The notes: generated by a model not told the origin, from the letters alone. DNA of 64,000 nucleotides from Histomonas meleagridis (GCA_020186115.1 WSYJ01000081.1:124001-188000), one strand, 5' to 3'. Shown: positions 27,101-38,259, numbered from the stretch's first letter. Numbers and translations: made by a program.

Positions 27101-27993
27101 CAAATTATACGGTTAGAATGATTTGACAACTTTTCAATGCATTCAACGGCAAAAAACAGCCGATGGAAAACAGAAAATGTTCTCAATTAGTACGATAAGA
27201 TTTTACACTTCATCACTTTTAATCAGATAATTCTTATAAAATTTATGTAAATACATGATATGATTATATACAACGTTTTTATTTGAGCAAAAAAATGGTT
27301 TTTTTGAATGAACTTAGATCTTTAAGAAGGCGTCAAAAATTTATATCATAAAAATTCACTAACAAGTAACATGTTCATCAAGGAATATTCATGTTATGCA
27401 ATAAAGATTTGATTAATATTACAAGAACGAAAAGGAAACAACGTACATGAATAGGCTAAAATATAAACAAAAAATTATACTTCATGAATCTTGTTGATAA
27501 AGGAACCATTATTAGTAAAAAATTAATTAAATATATCAACGCTTTTAATTTAATCAAAAATATGATTTACTTGTTATGTTATTTGTTCTTAACACAGCTG
27601 TTAATAGAATATATAAACTATGGCGATATTTGATGCTTTTTTAAATAAAATTACAAAATCTTTTGATCATGAGCTTTGATTTGCAATGCAAATTTTGCAT
27701 GACTTCTTGCATAAAGTAAAAAGTTCAAAAAAGTCTACTTATGAAAAAGGAAAGAATTTTTTTTAATTTGATATTATTTTTTCCTATTTTAAAGGCTTCT
27801 TCGATAATTACGCGTATGTTGTTATTTTCAGATTTTTTTAAAAAATGATGTTTGCTAAATTCCTAATAAAATCAAATTATATCATTTGCGGTTTTTGTTT
27901 TATTATAGTACAATAATTTGTAGCTCGATTATTTTAATATTCTCAAGAATGAAGAAGAATTTCCGAAGAAGAAAATTTAACTTGAAAAAATTT

Positions 27994-28000
27994 TAACGGT
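27994..28000 (+). promoter_or_regulatory. TAACGGT element upstream of Vps4
   Basis: TAACGGT lies 29-35 bp upstream of the Vps4 ATG and is followed by TTTTCCGGTT. It matches the Myb recognition core. Confidence 0.4.
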
Positions 28001-28028
28001 TTTTCCGGTTATCATAATTCTTTACCAA

Positions 28029-29354
28029 ATGAAACCCAGTAAATTCGACAGAAATCCTGCAAAAGAATATTTTGATAAAGGCACAAAATTCCTTTCAAAT
28101 GCTGTTAATATGGAAAATATGAGAAGCTACAACCAAGCTAAACATTATTACCGACAAGCCATTGGCATGTTCAATTTAGCTCTTCAGCAACCACCCATGT
28201 ATGTTGAACCTATCTCTGGGCCACTGAATGATTATCTTGAGCGATGTAAGCAAAGAGTCGAAATTCTCGAAAATACAAAAATTCCTTCTCGAGCAACCAG
28301 TGGTTCTGGCAATAGCGGAGGCGGTGGCAATAGTGGCAGCGGTGATAGTGGTAATAATGATAAGCTTAAAAATACTAATGATAAAGAAGCAAATGAATTC
28401 AAAGATAAAATCTCCAGTGCTATTATGATAGAAAAGCCTGACATTAAGTTCAGTGATGTTGCTGGTCTTGCCTCGGCCAAACAAGCCTTAGAAGAAGCTG
28501 TAATTCTTCCATTACGTCTTCCACAATTTTTCACAGGAGAACGCTCTCCATGGCATGGAATTCTTCTCTATGGTCCGCCAGGTACAGGAAAGTCATTTTT
28601 AGCCAAGGCCACAGCCACCGAAGCTGACAATTCCACATTTCTCACAGTATCCACCTCTGATTTAGTATCCAAATGGCTTGGTGAATCTGAGAAGCTTATT
28701 CGTGCTCTTTTCGACACAGCACGCGATCGAAAGCCCTCAATTATTTTTATTGATGAAATTGATTCATTACTTTCTGAGCGTACTGACAATGACACCGAAG
28801 CCTCACGTCGTATTAAGACCGAATTTCTTGTACAACTTGATGGAGTTGGCAAATCCATGGATGGCATATTATTATTAGCCGCTACCAACACTCCATGGTC
28901 ATTAGATCCAGCCGTACGCCGTCGTTTTGAGAAGAAGATTTATATTCCATTACCTGATGTTGAAGCCCGTGAATATCTTATTGGAAATCGAATGAAGTCA
29001 ACTCCTCATTCGCTCACTCAGGAAAACATTCACACCATAGCTGAGATGACTGATGGATTTTCTGGCGCCGACTTGAAGATATTGACGCGAGAAGCTTCGT
29101 TTGTGTCACTTCGCAACCTGCAATCAGCGCAGTACTTCTGCGAGTACCAGGGAATGATGTGGCCGTGCAACCCCGACCAGCCCGGCGCGGTGCCAATGAA
29201 CTGGAAATCAATCGACCCGCAAAAGTTGCATCCGCCTCTCGTCACGATGCAGGACTTCCTGCAGGCGCTGTCCAAGGTGAGGCCAAGCGTGTCGCCAGAG
29301 GACTTGGGAAGATATGAGAAATGGACGCAGGAGTTTGGACAGGAAGGAAACTGA
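28029..29354 (+). CDS. VPS4: Vps4 AAA ATPase (ESCRT-III disassembly)
   Basis: The protein has 441 residues, starting at ATG 28029. A divergent MIT-like helical bundle (residues 1-80, MENMRSYNQAKHYYRQAI) is followed by a Gly/Ser/Asn linker. The AAA core has Walker A GPPGTGKS, pore loop around SKWLGESEK, Walker B IIFIDEID, sensor AATNTPW and arginine fingers VRRRFEKKI. A beta-domain insert (GMMWPCNPDQPGA) and the Vps4-specific C-terminal helix ending WTQEFGQEG confirm the subtype. It disassembles ESCRT-III in endosomal sorting and abscission. From about 29085 to the stop the DNA turns strikingly GC-rich compared with the rest of the gene. Confidence 0.96.
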   Translation: MKPSKFDRNPAKEYFDKGTKFLSNAVNMENMRSYNQAKHYYRQAIGMFNLALQQPPMYVEPISGPLNDYLERCKQRVEILENTKIPSRATSGSGNSGGGGNSGSGDSGNNDKLKNTNDKEANEFKDKISSAIMIEKPDIKFSDVAGLASAKQALEEAVILPLRLPQFFTGERSPWHGILLYGPPGTGKSFLAKATATEADNSTFLTVSTSDLVSKWLGESEKLIRALFDTARDRKPSIIFIDEIDSLLSERTDNDTEASRRIKTEFLVQLDGVGKSMDGILLLAATNTPWSLDPAVRRRFEKKIYIPLPDVEAREYLIGNRMKSTPHSLTQENIHTIAEMTDGFSGADLKILTREASFVSLRNLQSAQYFCEYQGMMWPCNPDQPGAVPMNWKSIDPQKLHPPLVTMQDFLQALSKVRPSVSPEDLGRYEKWTQEFGQEGN

Positions 29355-29970
29355 ATAGTAAAAATCTATTTATTGATTTTGTGGAATGTAAAATGATATA
29401 AGAAAAATAGCGAGGACGAATGTAATGATGTAATATTTTCTGTGAATACAATTTCCTTATTGATTTCAATATCATTTGCTTATAGGTTCGTGGTGAGAAA
29501 TACTGATAATATAAATGATAATCCGGTATGATATTAATTGTTTGTGGAAATTTGGGAAAGTATCTTATAACAACCTGATCACATCATGTTTTGGATAATT
29601 TTAATTTTTTACACTCTTTTTTTAATTTTGATATAATTGTTTTCGATGAATATATCTTTAAATTGTTCATTGTATATCAAACTATGTAGGATCGAGTTTC
29701 TTTAAAATTATCAAACTAACAAATTTTCCACTCTCCAATATTTCTGGATTCTACTTTTAACTTTTTTATAATTTTTAATCTATATCTCAATGAGTTTATT
29801 TGAAAATTCCTTATTGTTTGCAGAGCAAAGCGCATCTCATTCTTGTATTAATTATAAATACAAAATAAATTCGATTTAAATTAATAGATATTTTGTAAAT
29901 ACAAAAATTGAAATTCTCAATTAAACCATTGTTTATCATATATAAAATTAAGAGGGAAAATCCTTTGGTT
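29355..29970. other. Intergenic between convergent genes
   Basis: AT-rich 3' flanks of Vps4 and beta-amylase. No gene or RNA seen. Confidence 0.4.
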
Positions 29971-31242
29971 TTATGCATTATTCATTGCATTAACAAAGTT
30001 CTTGAAGTCATTGTATTGGTTATTAATCAATTCGTCGCATAACCTCAAATACGTAAACGTGGACAACCCTTGAGGAACCCATGACAATATTTGGTTATAT
30101 GCAGTCCAATCGTATCTTTCGAGAGCATTTTCACCTTCGAACTTCAAACCAGCGTTATTAGTATCCTTTAAAATTTGGGAGACTAATGCAGGTGGGTTAC
30201 TTCCTGAGCTATAATCTTCACCAGTCATTTCGAGGCAAGTGAAACATACTTCGACGTTATATTGTTTGAACATATTAATAATTGTTTGATATCCATCATA
30301 ATCCCAAATGTTATAATAACCAGCAGTAAGTTCGGCGCAATGACAACTTGTGGTATATTGCCAATGAATACCTGATATCTTACAAGAAAGGCGCATACTA
30401 CTACCAAAGATTTCACGAGCATCTTTAAGGATATTAGCACCATGTTCAATTAAAAGATTAGAATACCATTTGTTAAAGAACTTTCCATATTCAATGTTCC
30501 AACCATCATTCCAATATGTAGAACCTCCAGGACGTACATTATAATCGCCTGTATCTGTTGGTGGCGAATCCCATTCTGGATGACCAGCATTTGCTGCTGC
30601 TTGTTTAAACTTAGTCTTCATCATTGGATCATAACATTGATATGCACCACATCCTGAATATGTCCATTTATCAAGTTGATATGATGGATAACGTAATTCG
30701 CCACATGGTCCTGCGCCTACTTCGATTTCAACAATTGTTCCATCATTAATTAAATCAATAAATTCATTTTTGAAGGCAGTCATGAAATCATGATACATTT
30801 GAAGTGGTGTTCTTCCATTAACTTCAATGTCATCATATGCAAATGAAATATATTCAGAATCTTTGTTGCCAAAAAGATCAACAAAATATGGTTGAATGGA
30901 CCCTTGGAAAACAAAGTCTGGAATTGGTATATTACATGAATCGCCAACATTACCACCACATCGATGGAATGACATAACTGGAATGATCTTAAGTCCTTTG
31001 TTTTTGAGCATATCGAAAACTGTTCTATAGCCTGTAAATTTGTAACTTTTTTGTGCTTGCTCGCAAATGCCCCACCATACATCAATCATTACGCCTTTGA
31101 CATTGGCACTTTGAAGTTGACTAAACCAATATTCGTATTTGCTAGAATCGAGAAGATTTTGATTCGAATCAAACATAGCAAGTGGTGACATGACATAGAC
31201 ATCACAGCCTGATATTACACTTGCAATTAATAACGCAAACAT
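29971..31242 (-). CDS. Secreted beta-amylase (GH14)
   Basis: The protein has 423 residues, starting at ATG 31242 with a signal peptide (MFALLIASVISGCDVYVM). GH14 hallmarks are DVWWGICEQ, MSFHRCGGNVGDSCNIPIP, the catalytic acid in GAGPCGELRYPSY and the catalytic base in FTCLEM. It releases maltose from the non-reducing ends of starch or glycogen. Beta-amylases are typical of plants and some bacteria, and their presence in trichomonads is usually read as lateral transfer. Extracellular or vacuolar digestion of host or dietary glycogen is the likely role. TCACTTCATAT just upstream fits an initiator. Confidence 0.96.
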   Translation of the reverse strand: MFALLIASVISGCDVYVMSPLAMFDSNQNLLDSSKYEYWFSQLQSANVKGVMIDVWWGICEQAQKSYKFTGYRTVFDMLKNKGLKIIPVMSFHRCGGNVGDSCNIPIPDFVFQGSIQPYFVDLFGNKDSEYISFAYDDIEVNGRTPLQMYHDFMTAFKNEFIDLINDGTIVEIEVGAGPCGELRYPSYQLDKWTYSGCGAYQCYDPMMKTKFKQAAANAGHPEWDSPPTDTGDYNVRPGGSTYWNDGWNIEYGKFFNKWYSNLLIEHGANILKDAREIFGSSMRLSCKISGIHWQYTTSCHCAELTAGYYNIWDYDGYQTIINMFKQYNVEVCFTCLEMTGEDYSSGSNPPALVSQILKDTNNAGLKFEGENALERYDWTAYNQILSWVPQGLSTFTYLRLCDELINNQYNDFKNFVNAMNNA

Positions 31243-31947
31243 GGAAAGATATGAAGTGATTGAGGACTACCAAAAGCACCTTCAAAATTCAATGAGGAGT
31301 TATAACTACACAGAAAATTAAATCTACCGATAATTAGATATTCAAAAAGATGCCCAAAAAAATCATCGTTGGTACACCAAGCACAAAGATAATCGACGAA
31401 ATAAAGAGAAAAAATATGAAAAATAAAAAGCATTTGTAATAACATACTAATGAATTTGATATCAGTGCACAATGAATTTTTTTTTCTGGATCTAAATCCT
31501 TGAAAATTTTAATATTGATAAATTCCAAATTTGAATCTGGAAATTTAAGTATGCAGGTAAAGCTTATTAGATATAAACAAATATGGGCCATGCATATATA
31601 GAAATGCAGTTTGCAAAATTAACATTGATTTTTAAATAAATTGTAGAATAATATCACTTTCATACTATAATGATGCTAAGTAGAATGCTAAAAATTTAAG
31701 TCTGAAATTATTTAACTACACTAATAGAAAAATGAGTTATTAAATTTAATAACTAGATTAAAGAATAGGAAAAACATTGATTCATATTAATAAAAATAAA
31801 TAATTCTTGATATCTTTAATTTGAATTAAAGTCGAAGATAAAATTCTTATAATCTAAAAATGGTACAAGCCCGTCAATTTTAGTATAAGGTATTCAATCC
31901 TGGAAAGAACTATAGCCGCTTGAAAAAAATGCCAAATAATCCTGGAA
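31243..31947. other. Intergenic, divergent promoters
   Basis: Lies between the beta-amylase start (-) and the first ankyrin gene (+). AT-rich. A short out-of-frame ATG at 31929 precedes the ankyrin start at 31948. No gene seen. Confidence 0.4.
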
Positions 31948-33246
31948 ATGGCCACTTCCAACAACATGACCACTCCCAATCCAAAATGTTTATCTGACTT
32001 AATTTCACTTGAAGAAATTATTTTTAACTTAAATAAAGAAAATGTTGATTTATCAGTTACATCATTATCGAATTTTTTTGATAATTTATATCCAAATACT
32101 TTTAATGTAACGATATGTAATTTAATTTTTTCTTGCTTTAAAGCACATCCAAATGATTATGAGCTTATTTTTAAAGTCTTAAAATTGATTGAAGAGATCG
32201 AAAAAGATCTTACATCCAAAAAACTCAATATAATTAATGACTTTTCTAAAATTCTTGCAATTGATAAATCACAAGAATCGAATTTCCTTCTTGAAAAGAT
32301 GATTGAGCGAAATTTAATTGAGCCGAGAATTGCAAAGTTTAAGAAGAGTATTTATTTTGCGCAATATGAGAAAAGACCCGAAATTACATTTGACAAAAGG
32401 TACAAAATCAATACGTTTTGGAATTCTTTCTTTGGAAACATTGAAGCACTATCAAAGAATGATTGGGAACTTCATAAAAAATATGTTAAAGAAGGACATA
32501 ATCCAAATGAAATTGCGACAATAATTCGAAATGATGAAATAGGAAAACTTCAAGAAATATCATCACAAACATTTTTCGATTTTAATCAAACAATTGAACC
32601 ATCACTTTATGAAAGATGTTCATTCATTAATAAGGATGATGTTACATTAATTGATTATGCAGCATTTTTTGGATCAATTAAATGTTTCCAATATTTACTT
32701 TCGAAAAATTCAAAAATTAAAACAATTAAGTACGCAATTGCAGGCGGCAATGAAGAAATAATTAATTTATGCAAACAAAACAATTCGCCTTATATAGGAA
32801 CATATGAAACAGTAATTCAACTCCATAAAAATGATTTATTTAAACAAATTTATGAAAGTCGTTTAGGAGGTCCAATTAATGATTCAATAGTAAATATTTG
32901 TATCTCTAATTCCAATTATACAATTTTATCATATTTATTAAAAAATAATATAATAAACAAAATATCTATTAACGAAACATCAAAAATTGGAAATCTTTTC
33001 TTAACAAAATATTTTTATGAAAATGATCAAAAAATTGATGACTTGAATTTGCTTAGTGCTGTATTATCAACTAATGTTGATCTTGTGAAATATATTCTTA
33101 GAAATAAAGGAATTAAAAATGAGTCCAAAGATATTTGTTCTGTTGATTTAATGATAATTTCATTTATTCCAAGTTTTAAAATAAAATTTTTAATTTCATT
33201 GTGTTATTTCGTTCTGCAATTATGGCTGCTTCAATTAATGGTTTAG
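31948..33246 (+). CDS. DUF3447/ankyrin protein, N-terminal long frame of locus 1
   Basis: The frame has 432 codons from ATG 31948. An all-helical N-terminal region (SLEEIIFNLNKENV) is followed by the DUF3447-type core with NDWELHKKYVKEG, ERCSFINKDDVTLIDYAAFF, and the degenerate ankyrin repeats GSIKCFQYLL and AIAGGNEEIINLC. The last ankyrin repeat in this frame ends in SKDI at about 33135. Beyond that the frame runs into an AT-rich spacer, giving a hydrophobic tail and a chance stop at 33244-33246. The true protein probably continues in the 16 ankyrin modules downstream. This is a large trichomonad family with no known biochemical role. Confidence 0.85.
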   Translation: MATSNNMTTPNPKCLSDLISLEEIIFNLNKENVDLSVTSLSNFFDNLYPNTFNVTICNLIFSCFKAHPNDYELIFKVLKLIEEIEKDLTSKKLNIINDFSKILAIDKSQESNFLLEKMIERNLIEPRIAKFKKSIYFAQYEKRPEITFDKRYKINTFWNSFFGNIEALSKNDWELHKKYVKEGHNPNEIATIIRNDEIGKLQEISSQTFFDFNQTIEPSLYERCSFINKDDVTLIDYAAFFGSIKCFQYLLSKNSKIKTIKYAIAGGNEEIINLCKQNNSPYIGTYETVIQLHKNDLFKQIYESRLGGPINDSIVNICISNSNYTILSYLLKNNIINKISINETSKIGNLFLTKYFYENDQKIDDLNLLSAVLSTNVDLVKYILRNKGIKNESKDICSVDLMIISFIPSFKIKFLISLCYFVLQLWLLQLMV

Positions 33247-35775
33247 CCGAAATATTAAAATTGCTAATTACAAGAAAGAACGTTAATATTAATGCTACAG
33301 TTGCTCAGGTTTATTCAGCACTTATGTTTGCTTGTGAGAATGGGAATACTGAAATTGTTAAATTACTTCTTGAGCATCCAAAAATTGAAGTAAATTATAA
33401 TAATGTTTATTATATATAATTTCTGTTTATTCATTTAATTTGATGTTTGAATAGAATTTTTAAAATTTATTTAAACTTTTTCGGACACCACTTATATTAG
33501 CATCTTTAAATGGCTATTCTGAAATTGTTGAATTACTTCTGAATGAAGAAAATGTTAATTTAAATGCGGTTGATATTAATTTTAAGTTATTGGAGTTTGT
33601 TTTAATGATTTGCAATTTAAATACCGAATTTGAAAATTGTTGAAATTATTTAAAACAGCAATTTGTTACGCAGCAGAATATGGACATCTTGAAGTAATTA
33701 AATTATTAATAATTCAAAAATCCTGTAATATTAACAACGTTGATATTAGTTACTTTTATTTGCTATTTGTTTCATTAATTTAATATTAATTTGCTAATTT
33801 TTAATGTATGTTTTCAAAATTTCAAATTTTTAAATAATTTTTGGAATTTAATTATCAAATTTATTACACCATTAATGTTAGCTTCTAAAGAAGGACATAT
33901 TGAGATTGTTAAATTACTCCTTCAATCTAAATGTGTTAATGTTAATGCTCGTGATATTCTTTTATTATGTAAAGAGTATATTTAACCAATTTAAAATTTC
34001 GTTTTAATATTTGGAATTTATTTAATTGATATAAAACAGCACTTATGATGGCATTTGATAATAATCATTATGATGTAATCAAATTACTCCTTAAACATAA
34101 GAAATTAGAACTGGATATCGTTAATTTGAGTTATTTTATATATGTTTTTTTAATTTTTTAGTATTTATTCAAATAATACAAAAAACTACTTTTAAGTGCA
34201 TCTAAAATTGGCGAAACTGAAATTGTTTATTTACTTTTAAAAAGAAACATCGATATTAACATTAGTATTGAAGTCTTTTAAATTTATTTAAATATGGAAA
34301 TTATTTAAACAATTTGAAACTCCAATAATGAATGCAGCACAAAATGGACATATAGAAATTGTTGATTTATTACTTATGTATGGAGGCGTTGATCACATTT
34401 CTAATGTTTCATCAATTTATTTCGATATGTTTATTTATTATTTATATAATTTATTGATGTTTTTTAATTCTTCTTTAATACTTGCATCTTCTAATGGACA
34501 TTTGGATATAGTTAAATTACTTCTTGAACTTAAAGATATTGGTGTTAATGCAAAAGATGTTAATTTATTATAAATTCAGTTTGATTTATTTTCTTGTTGT
34601 TTCATTATTATATTTGGAAATTATTTTAATCATTTAAAACTTCACTTTCATTTGCAGTAGAAAAATCTTATGTTGATATTGTTAAGTTACTTCTTGAACA
34701 AAAATCAATTGATGTAAATGCTAAAGATATTTCTTCAACATTTTTTTAGTATATTTCAATATTTTAGTGTTTATAAATAAAATTTGGAAATTATTTTGTG
34801 AATTTAATAATGCTCTTATGTATGCGTTTCAAAATGGTAATAAGGAAATCGCCAATTTACTTCTTAATCGAGCTGATTTTAATATTAATGACAAAAATAT
34901 TTTTAAGTTTTATATAACGTTTTATTACATTATTTAATGTTTCTTATTTGTTTTTGGAATTTTATCATTTTATTCGAAACATTTCTTATCATTGCATCTA
35001 AAAATAATAATGTTAATTTTGTTCGATTAATTCTTAGTAAAAATGGATTTGATCTAAACATTCAGGATATTTGTTTATTATGCTTAAATTTTATTTTTAT
35101 AATTTAATATTCGTAAAAGATATTTGGAATTTGATCAAATTATTTAAGACTGCACTTATTTATGCATCTGAAAAAGGAAATGCTGATATAGTTCAATTGC
35201 TTATTGAACAACAAGGAATCGATTACAATATTAAAGATATTTTGTTAAAAAATTTAATATTTATTTTAATTATTTAATATTAATAATTTATATTTGGAAA
35301 TTATTTGTTGTATTTAAAACAGCGCTTATACATGCAACAGAAAATAATAAAATTGATATCGTAAGGAAACTTCTTGAACAAGAAGAAGTTGATGTAAATG
35401 TTCAAGATATTTATATATATTGTTTAATGTATATTTCATTCATATGATGTATTATGATAAAATTTGGAACATATTTAAAACATTTAAAACATCATTAAAA
35501 TACTCAATTTTAGCAAATAACGTTGATATGGTCAAATTAATTCTTGACAATAATAATCTTAATGTGAATGATATATATTTTATATATTTGATATTTATTG
35601 TCATATATTAATGTATAAAAATATAATTTTATGTTTCGCTAAATTACTTAAAACAGCAATATCATTGGCATTCGATATTAATTTTGAAATTATGACTCTT
35701 TTAACTCAAAACGCAGCTAATAAACGAAAAAATGTTCATTTTAATGATTCGGTATTTATTAAAAGTTTTCAATAA
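33213..35775 (+). repeat. Ankyrin module train of locus 1 (16 modules, 170-bp period)
   Basis: Sixteen ankyrin repeats start (codon for the T of TALxxA) at 33213, 33315, 33485, 33655, 33866, 34036, 34183, 34319, 34469, 34639, 34809, 34979, 35149, 35319, 35489 and 35653. Nine of 15 intervals are exactly 170 bp. Each module is about 31 stop-free codons ending in a D-I/N-V-like pair, then a 77-nt AT-rich spacer with stops. 170 is not a multiple of 3, so neighbouring modules are in different frames. Modules 1 and 2 are joined directly without a spacer (102 bp). The last module has its own tail and a stop at 35773-35775. The module sequences are diverged but keep ankyrin core residues. Confidence 0.85.
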
Positions 35776-36085
35776 TAAGCCCAAATCACAAGATATTATA
35801 AGATACACGGGTAATCGTTGAGATTCTTTAAGCAATAAACATAATTTCCAATTTTAATATATATTATTCCACACTTTTTTTCTTGAATAAAATTAGATCA
35901 AATGAATACCATTTAAATTGTTTTCACCAAATTATTGTTTGCTATGATGAAGCACTACCTTTTTCATGGCTGATATTTATTTAAAAGTTTATGATTGCAA
36001 TATATATTAACATTTAAAATATTTTTGCATTCAACACGAAAAATAAAAGATAATATATTACATTTTTATTAATTTAAGTATTTAT
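35776..36085. other. Intergenic
   Basis: AT-rich 3' flanks of the ankyrin locus and the folliculin-like gene. Nothing else supported. Confidence 0.4.
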
Positions 36086-37537
36086 TTAAAACATTTCTTC
36101 GTCAAATTTTGTTTCATCAAATCCCAAATTGAAAACAGGCCTCAGTTTATGCTTGTTAAAATACGACAGAATCCAATACCTATACACAGGTTCGTCATCT
36201 TTCGACAGACCATTTTCGGGCTTAAAAATTTTCTCTTTTCTTTGATCGCCCAATTCGGCCAATTTCATAATCAAGTTAAACGACTGCGTTTTCAATTTCA
36301 AAAACAAATTTTTAAAAAATATATTATAAGAAAACTTATTATTACTTACATCCAATTTCCGAATAAACGAAAAAATCGGACATTTTTCACCTTTATATAT
36401 TCGATTATCCAAATCCAAAACATTAATTTTGACTTTATTATTATCCTCAATTAATTCCTCAGCGATGACAATTGAATATTTAATACTTTCGAGCAAAGAA
36501 ATTTCTTTTGTTACGATTCGTATGTAATTATCTTTATAAAATGGAATACAAATTGAAAATCGTTTACATATATAATTCGAAAGTTTTCGATTTTTGGATA
36601 AGATAATAAGTGTTCTTCCTGAAAGTATAGAAAAAGAACAATGATAAAATATTTCACTTCGAAAAATTGAATCAAATATTAACTCATCAGCTTCAGATAA
36701 TTTTTCTTCGTCTTCAAATGACTTGATTTGTGATATAAATAATGGGAATTCATCAGCTCCAAATGATATTTTGGGATTAGATTCTTGATAATCGCCGAAC
36801 GTTAAGACGTTATCGTCATATGGCAAATTGGAAATTTCGATAAAAAAGTCCTCAAAAAGTTTCGAGAATTCACCAGTGAAATTGGTGATGTCAAATATGG
36901 AGCGAAGATCATTACGAATTAATGTAAAATATGTGATATCTTTGGGCTCAGATGAAAGTGTTCTATCTACTTCAACATTAAAAACTTTGAGATATAATTG
37001 AAGTTCATTAAGTTTTGATTCTAATTGTGGTTCAAGATGAATTTCATTGGTTTTCTCAAGACTAAGAGCATACAAAGATAAGTCATGAGGAGCAGATTCA
37101 AGGGTTTTACGTTGGAGAGATTTGACCAAATCTGTCATTTTAGCAAGATGTGTGTGATAGACATTTTGAATAAAATCATTTGATTGATGAACAACTACAA
37201 ATGAAATTGAACGAGAAAATCCTCGTGCTTCAATGTCGAATAGTTGTGTGTAAATAGCTATATAATGAAAATTTTCATAAGTAGAAAGAATGATTGTGGG
37301 TTCAAAAATAAAAATGTCTTCTTGAGTTGTAAATGGCGTATTTGTGATGAAAAGCTTGAATGAGTCAAGTGATTTAAATGGTGGAATTCCAATGTCCCAT
37401 AAAATGTTTGGAGAATTTCCTTGAGCATATTCAAAAAGGGCAGAATAAAATTGGTTTGAATCTGAAGAAGTTGATAATATGGAATCTTCTGTTATAGATG
37501 AGAAAAATGATAAAGGGTCGTCTTCGCTTGCTCTCAT
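36086..37537 (-). CDS. Folliculin/SMCR8-like longin-DENN protein
   Basis: The protein has 483 residues, starting at ATG 37537. After a Ser/Asp-rich leader, a longin-like region contains IEARGFSRSISFVVVHQ, matching the ARGF.R signature shared by folliculin and SMCR8, followed by a long helix (THLAKMTDLVKSLQRK). The middle has the strand-rich segment SILSGRTLIILSKNRKLSNYIC, as expected at the start of a DENN module. In other eukaryotes these proteins form GAP/GEF-type complexes regulating Rag or Rab/Arf GTPases on lysosomes. The assignment rests on the longin signature and layout only. CpG-containing codons become more frequent toward the 3' end. H4 lies 58 bp upstream on the same strand. Confidence 0.55.
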   Translation of the reverse strand: MRASEDDPLSFFSSITEDSILSTSSDSNQFYSALFEYAQGNSPNILWDIGIPPFKSLDSFKLFITNTPFTTQEDIFIFEPTIILSTYENFHYIAIYTQLFDIEARGFSRSISFVVVHQSNDFIQNVYHTHLAKMTDLVKSLQRKTLESAPHDLSLYALSLEKTNEIHLEPQLESKLNELQLYLKVFNVEVDRTLSSEPKDITYFTLIRNDLRSIFDITNFTGEFSKLFEDFFIEISNLPYDDNVLTFGDYQESNPKISFGADEFPLFISQIKSFEDEEKLSEADELIFDSIFRSEIFYHCSFSILSGRTLIILSKNRKLSNYICKRFSICIPFYKDNYIRIVTKEISLLESIKYSIVIAEELIEDNNKVKINVLDLDNRIYKGEKCPIFSFIRKLDVSNNKFSYNIFFKNLFLKLKTQSFNLIMKLAELGDQRKEKIFKPENGLSKDDEPVYRYWILSYFNKHKLRPVFNLGFDETKFDEEMF

Positions 37538-37595
37538 TGAATGCTAACGTTCTCTTTTCAGCAAGAGATCAATAAAAAGTTGACAAAAAAATTCT

Positions 37596-38259
<664 letters not shown>

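Larger units (their letters stand above)
27017..28028. other. Long intergenic, divergent Ras and Vps4 promoters
   Basis: About 1 kb between divergent ATGs at 27016 (-) and 28029 (+). Promoter-like elements occur at each end (see 27089 and 27994). The middle is AT-rich with no supported gene or RNA. Confidence 0.45.

Noticed and set aside
33130-35652. Canonical GT-AG introns in the ankyrin spacers
   Set aside because: Only some spacers have GT near the 5' edge and most lack AG at the 3' edge; the known trichomonad acceptor ACTAACACACAG is not seen. Splicing remains possible but not by the standard consensus.
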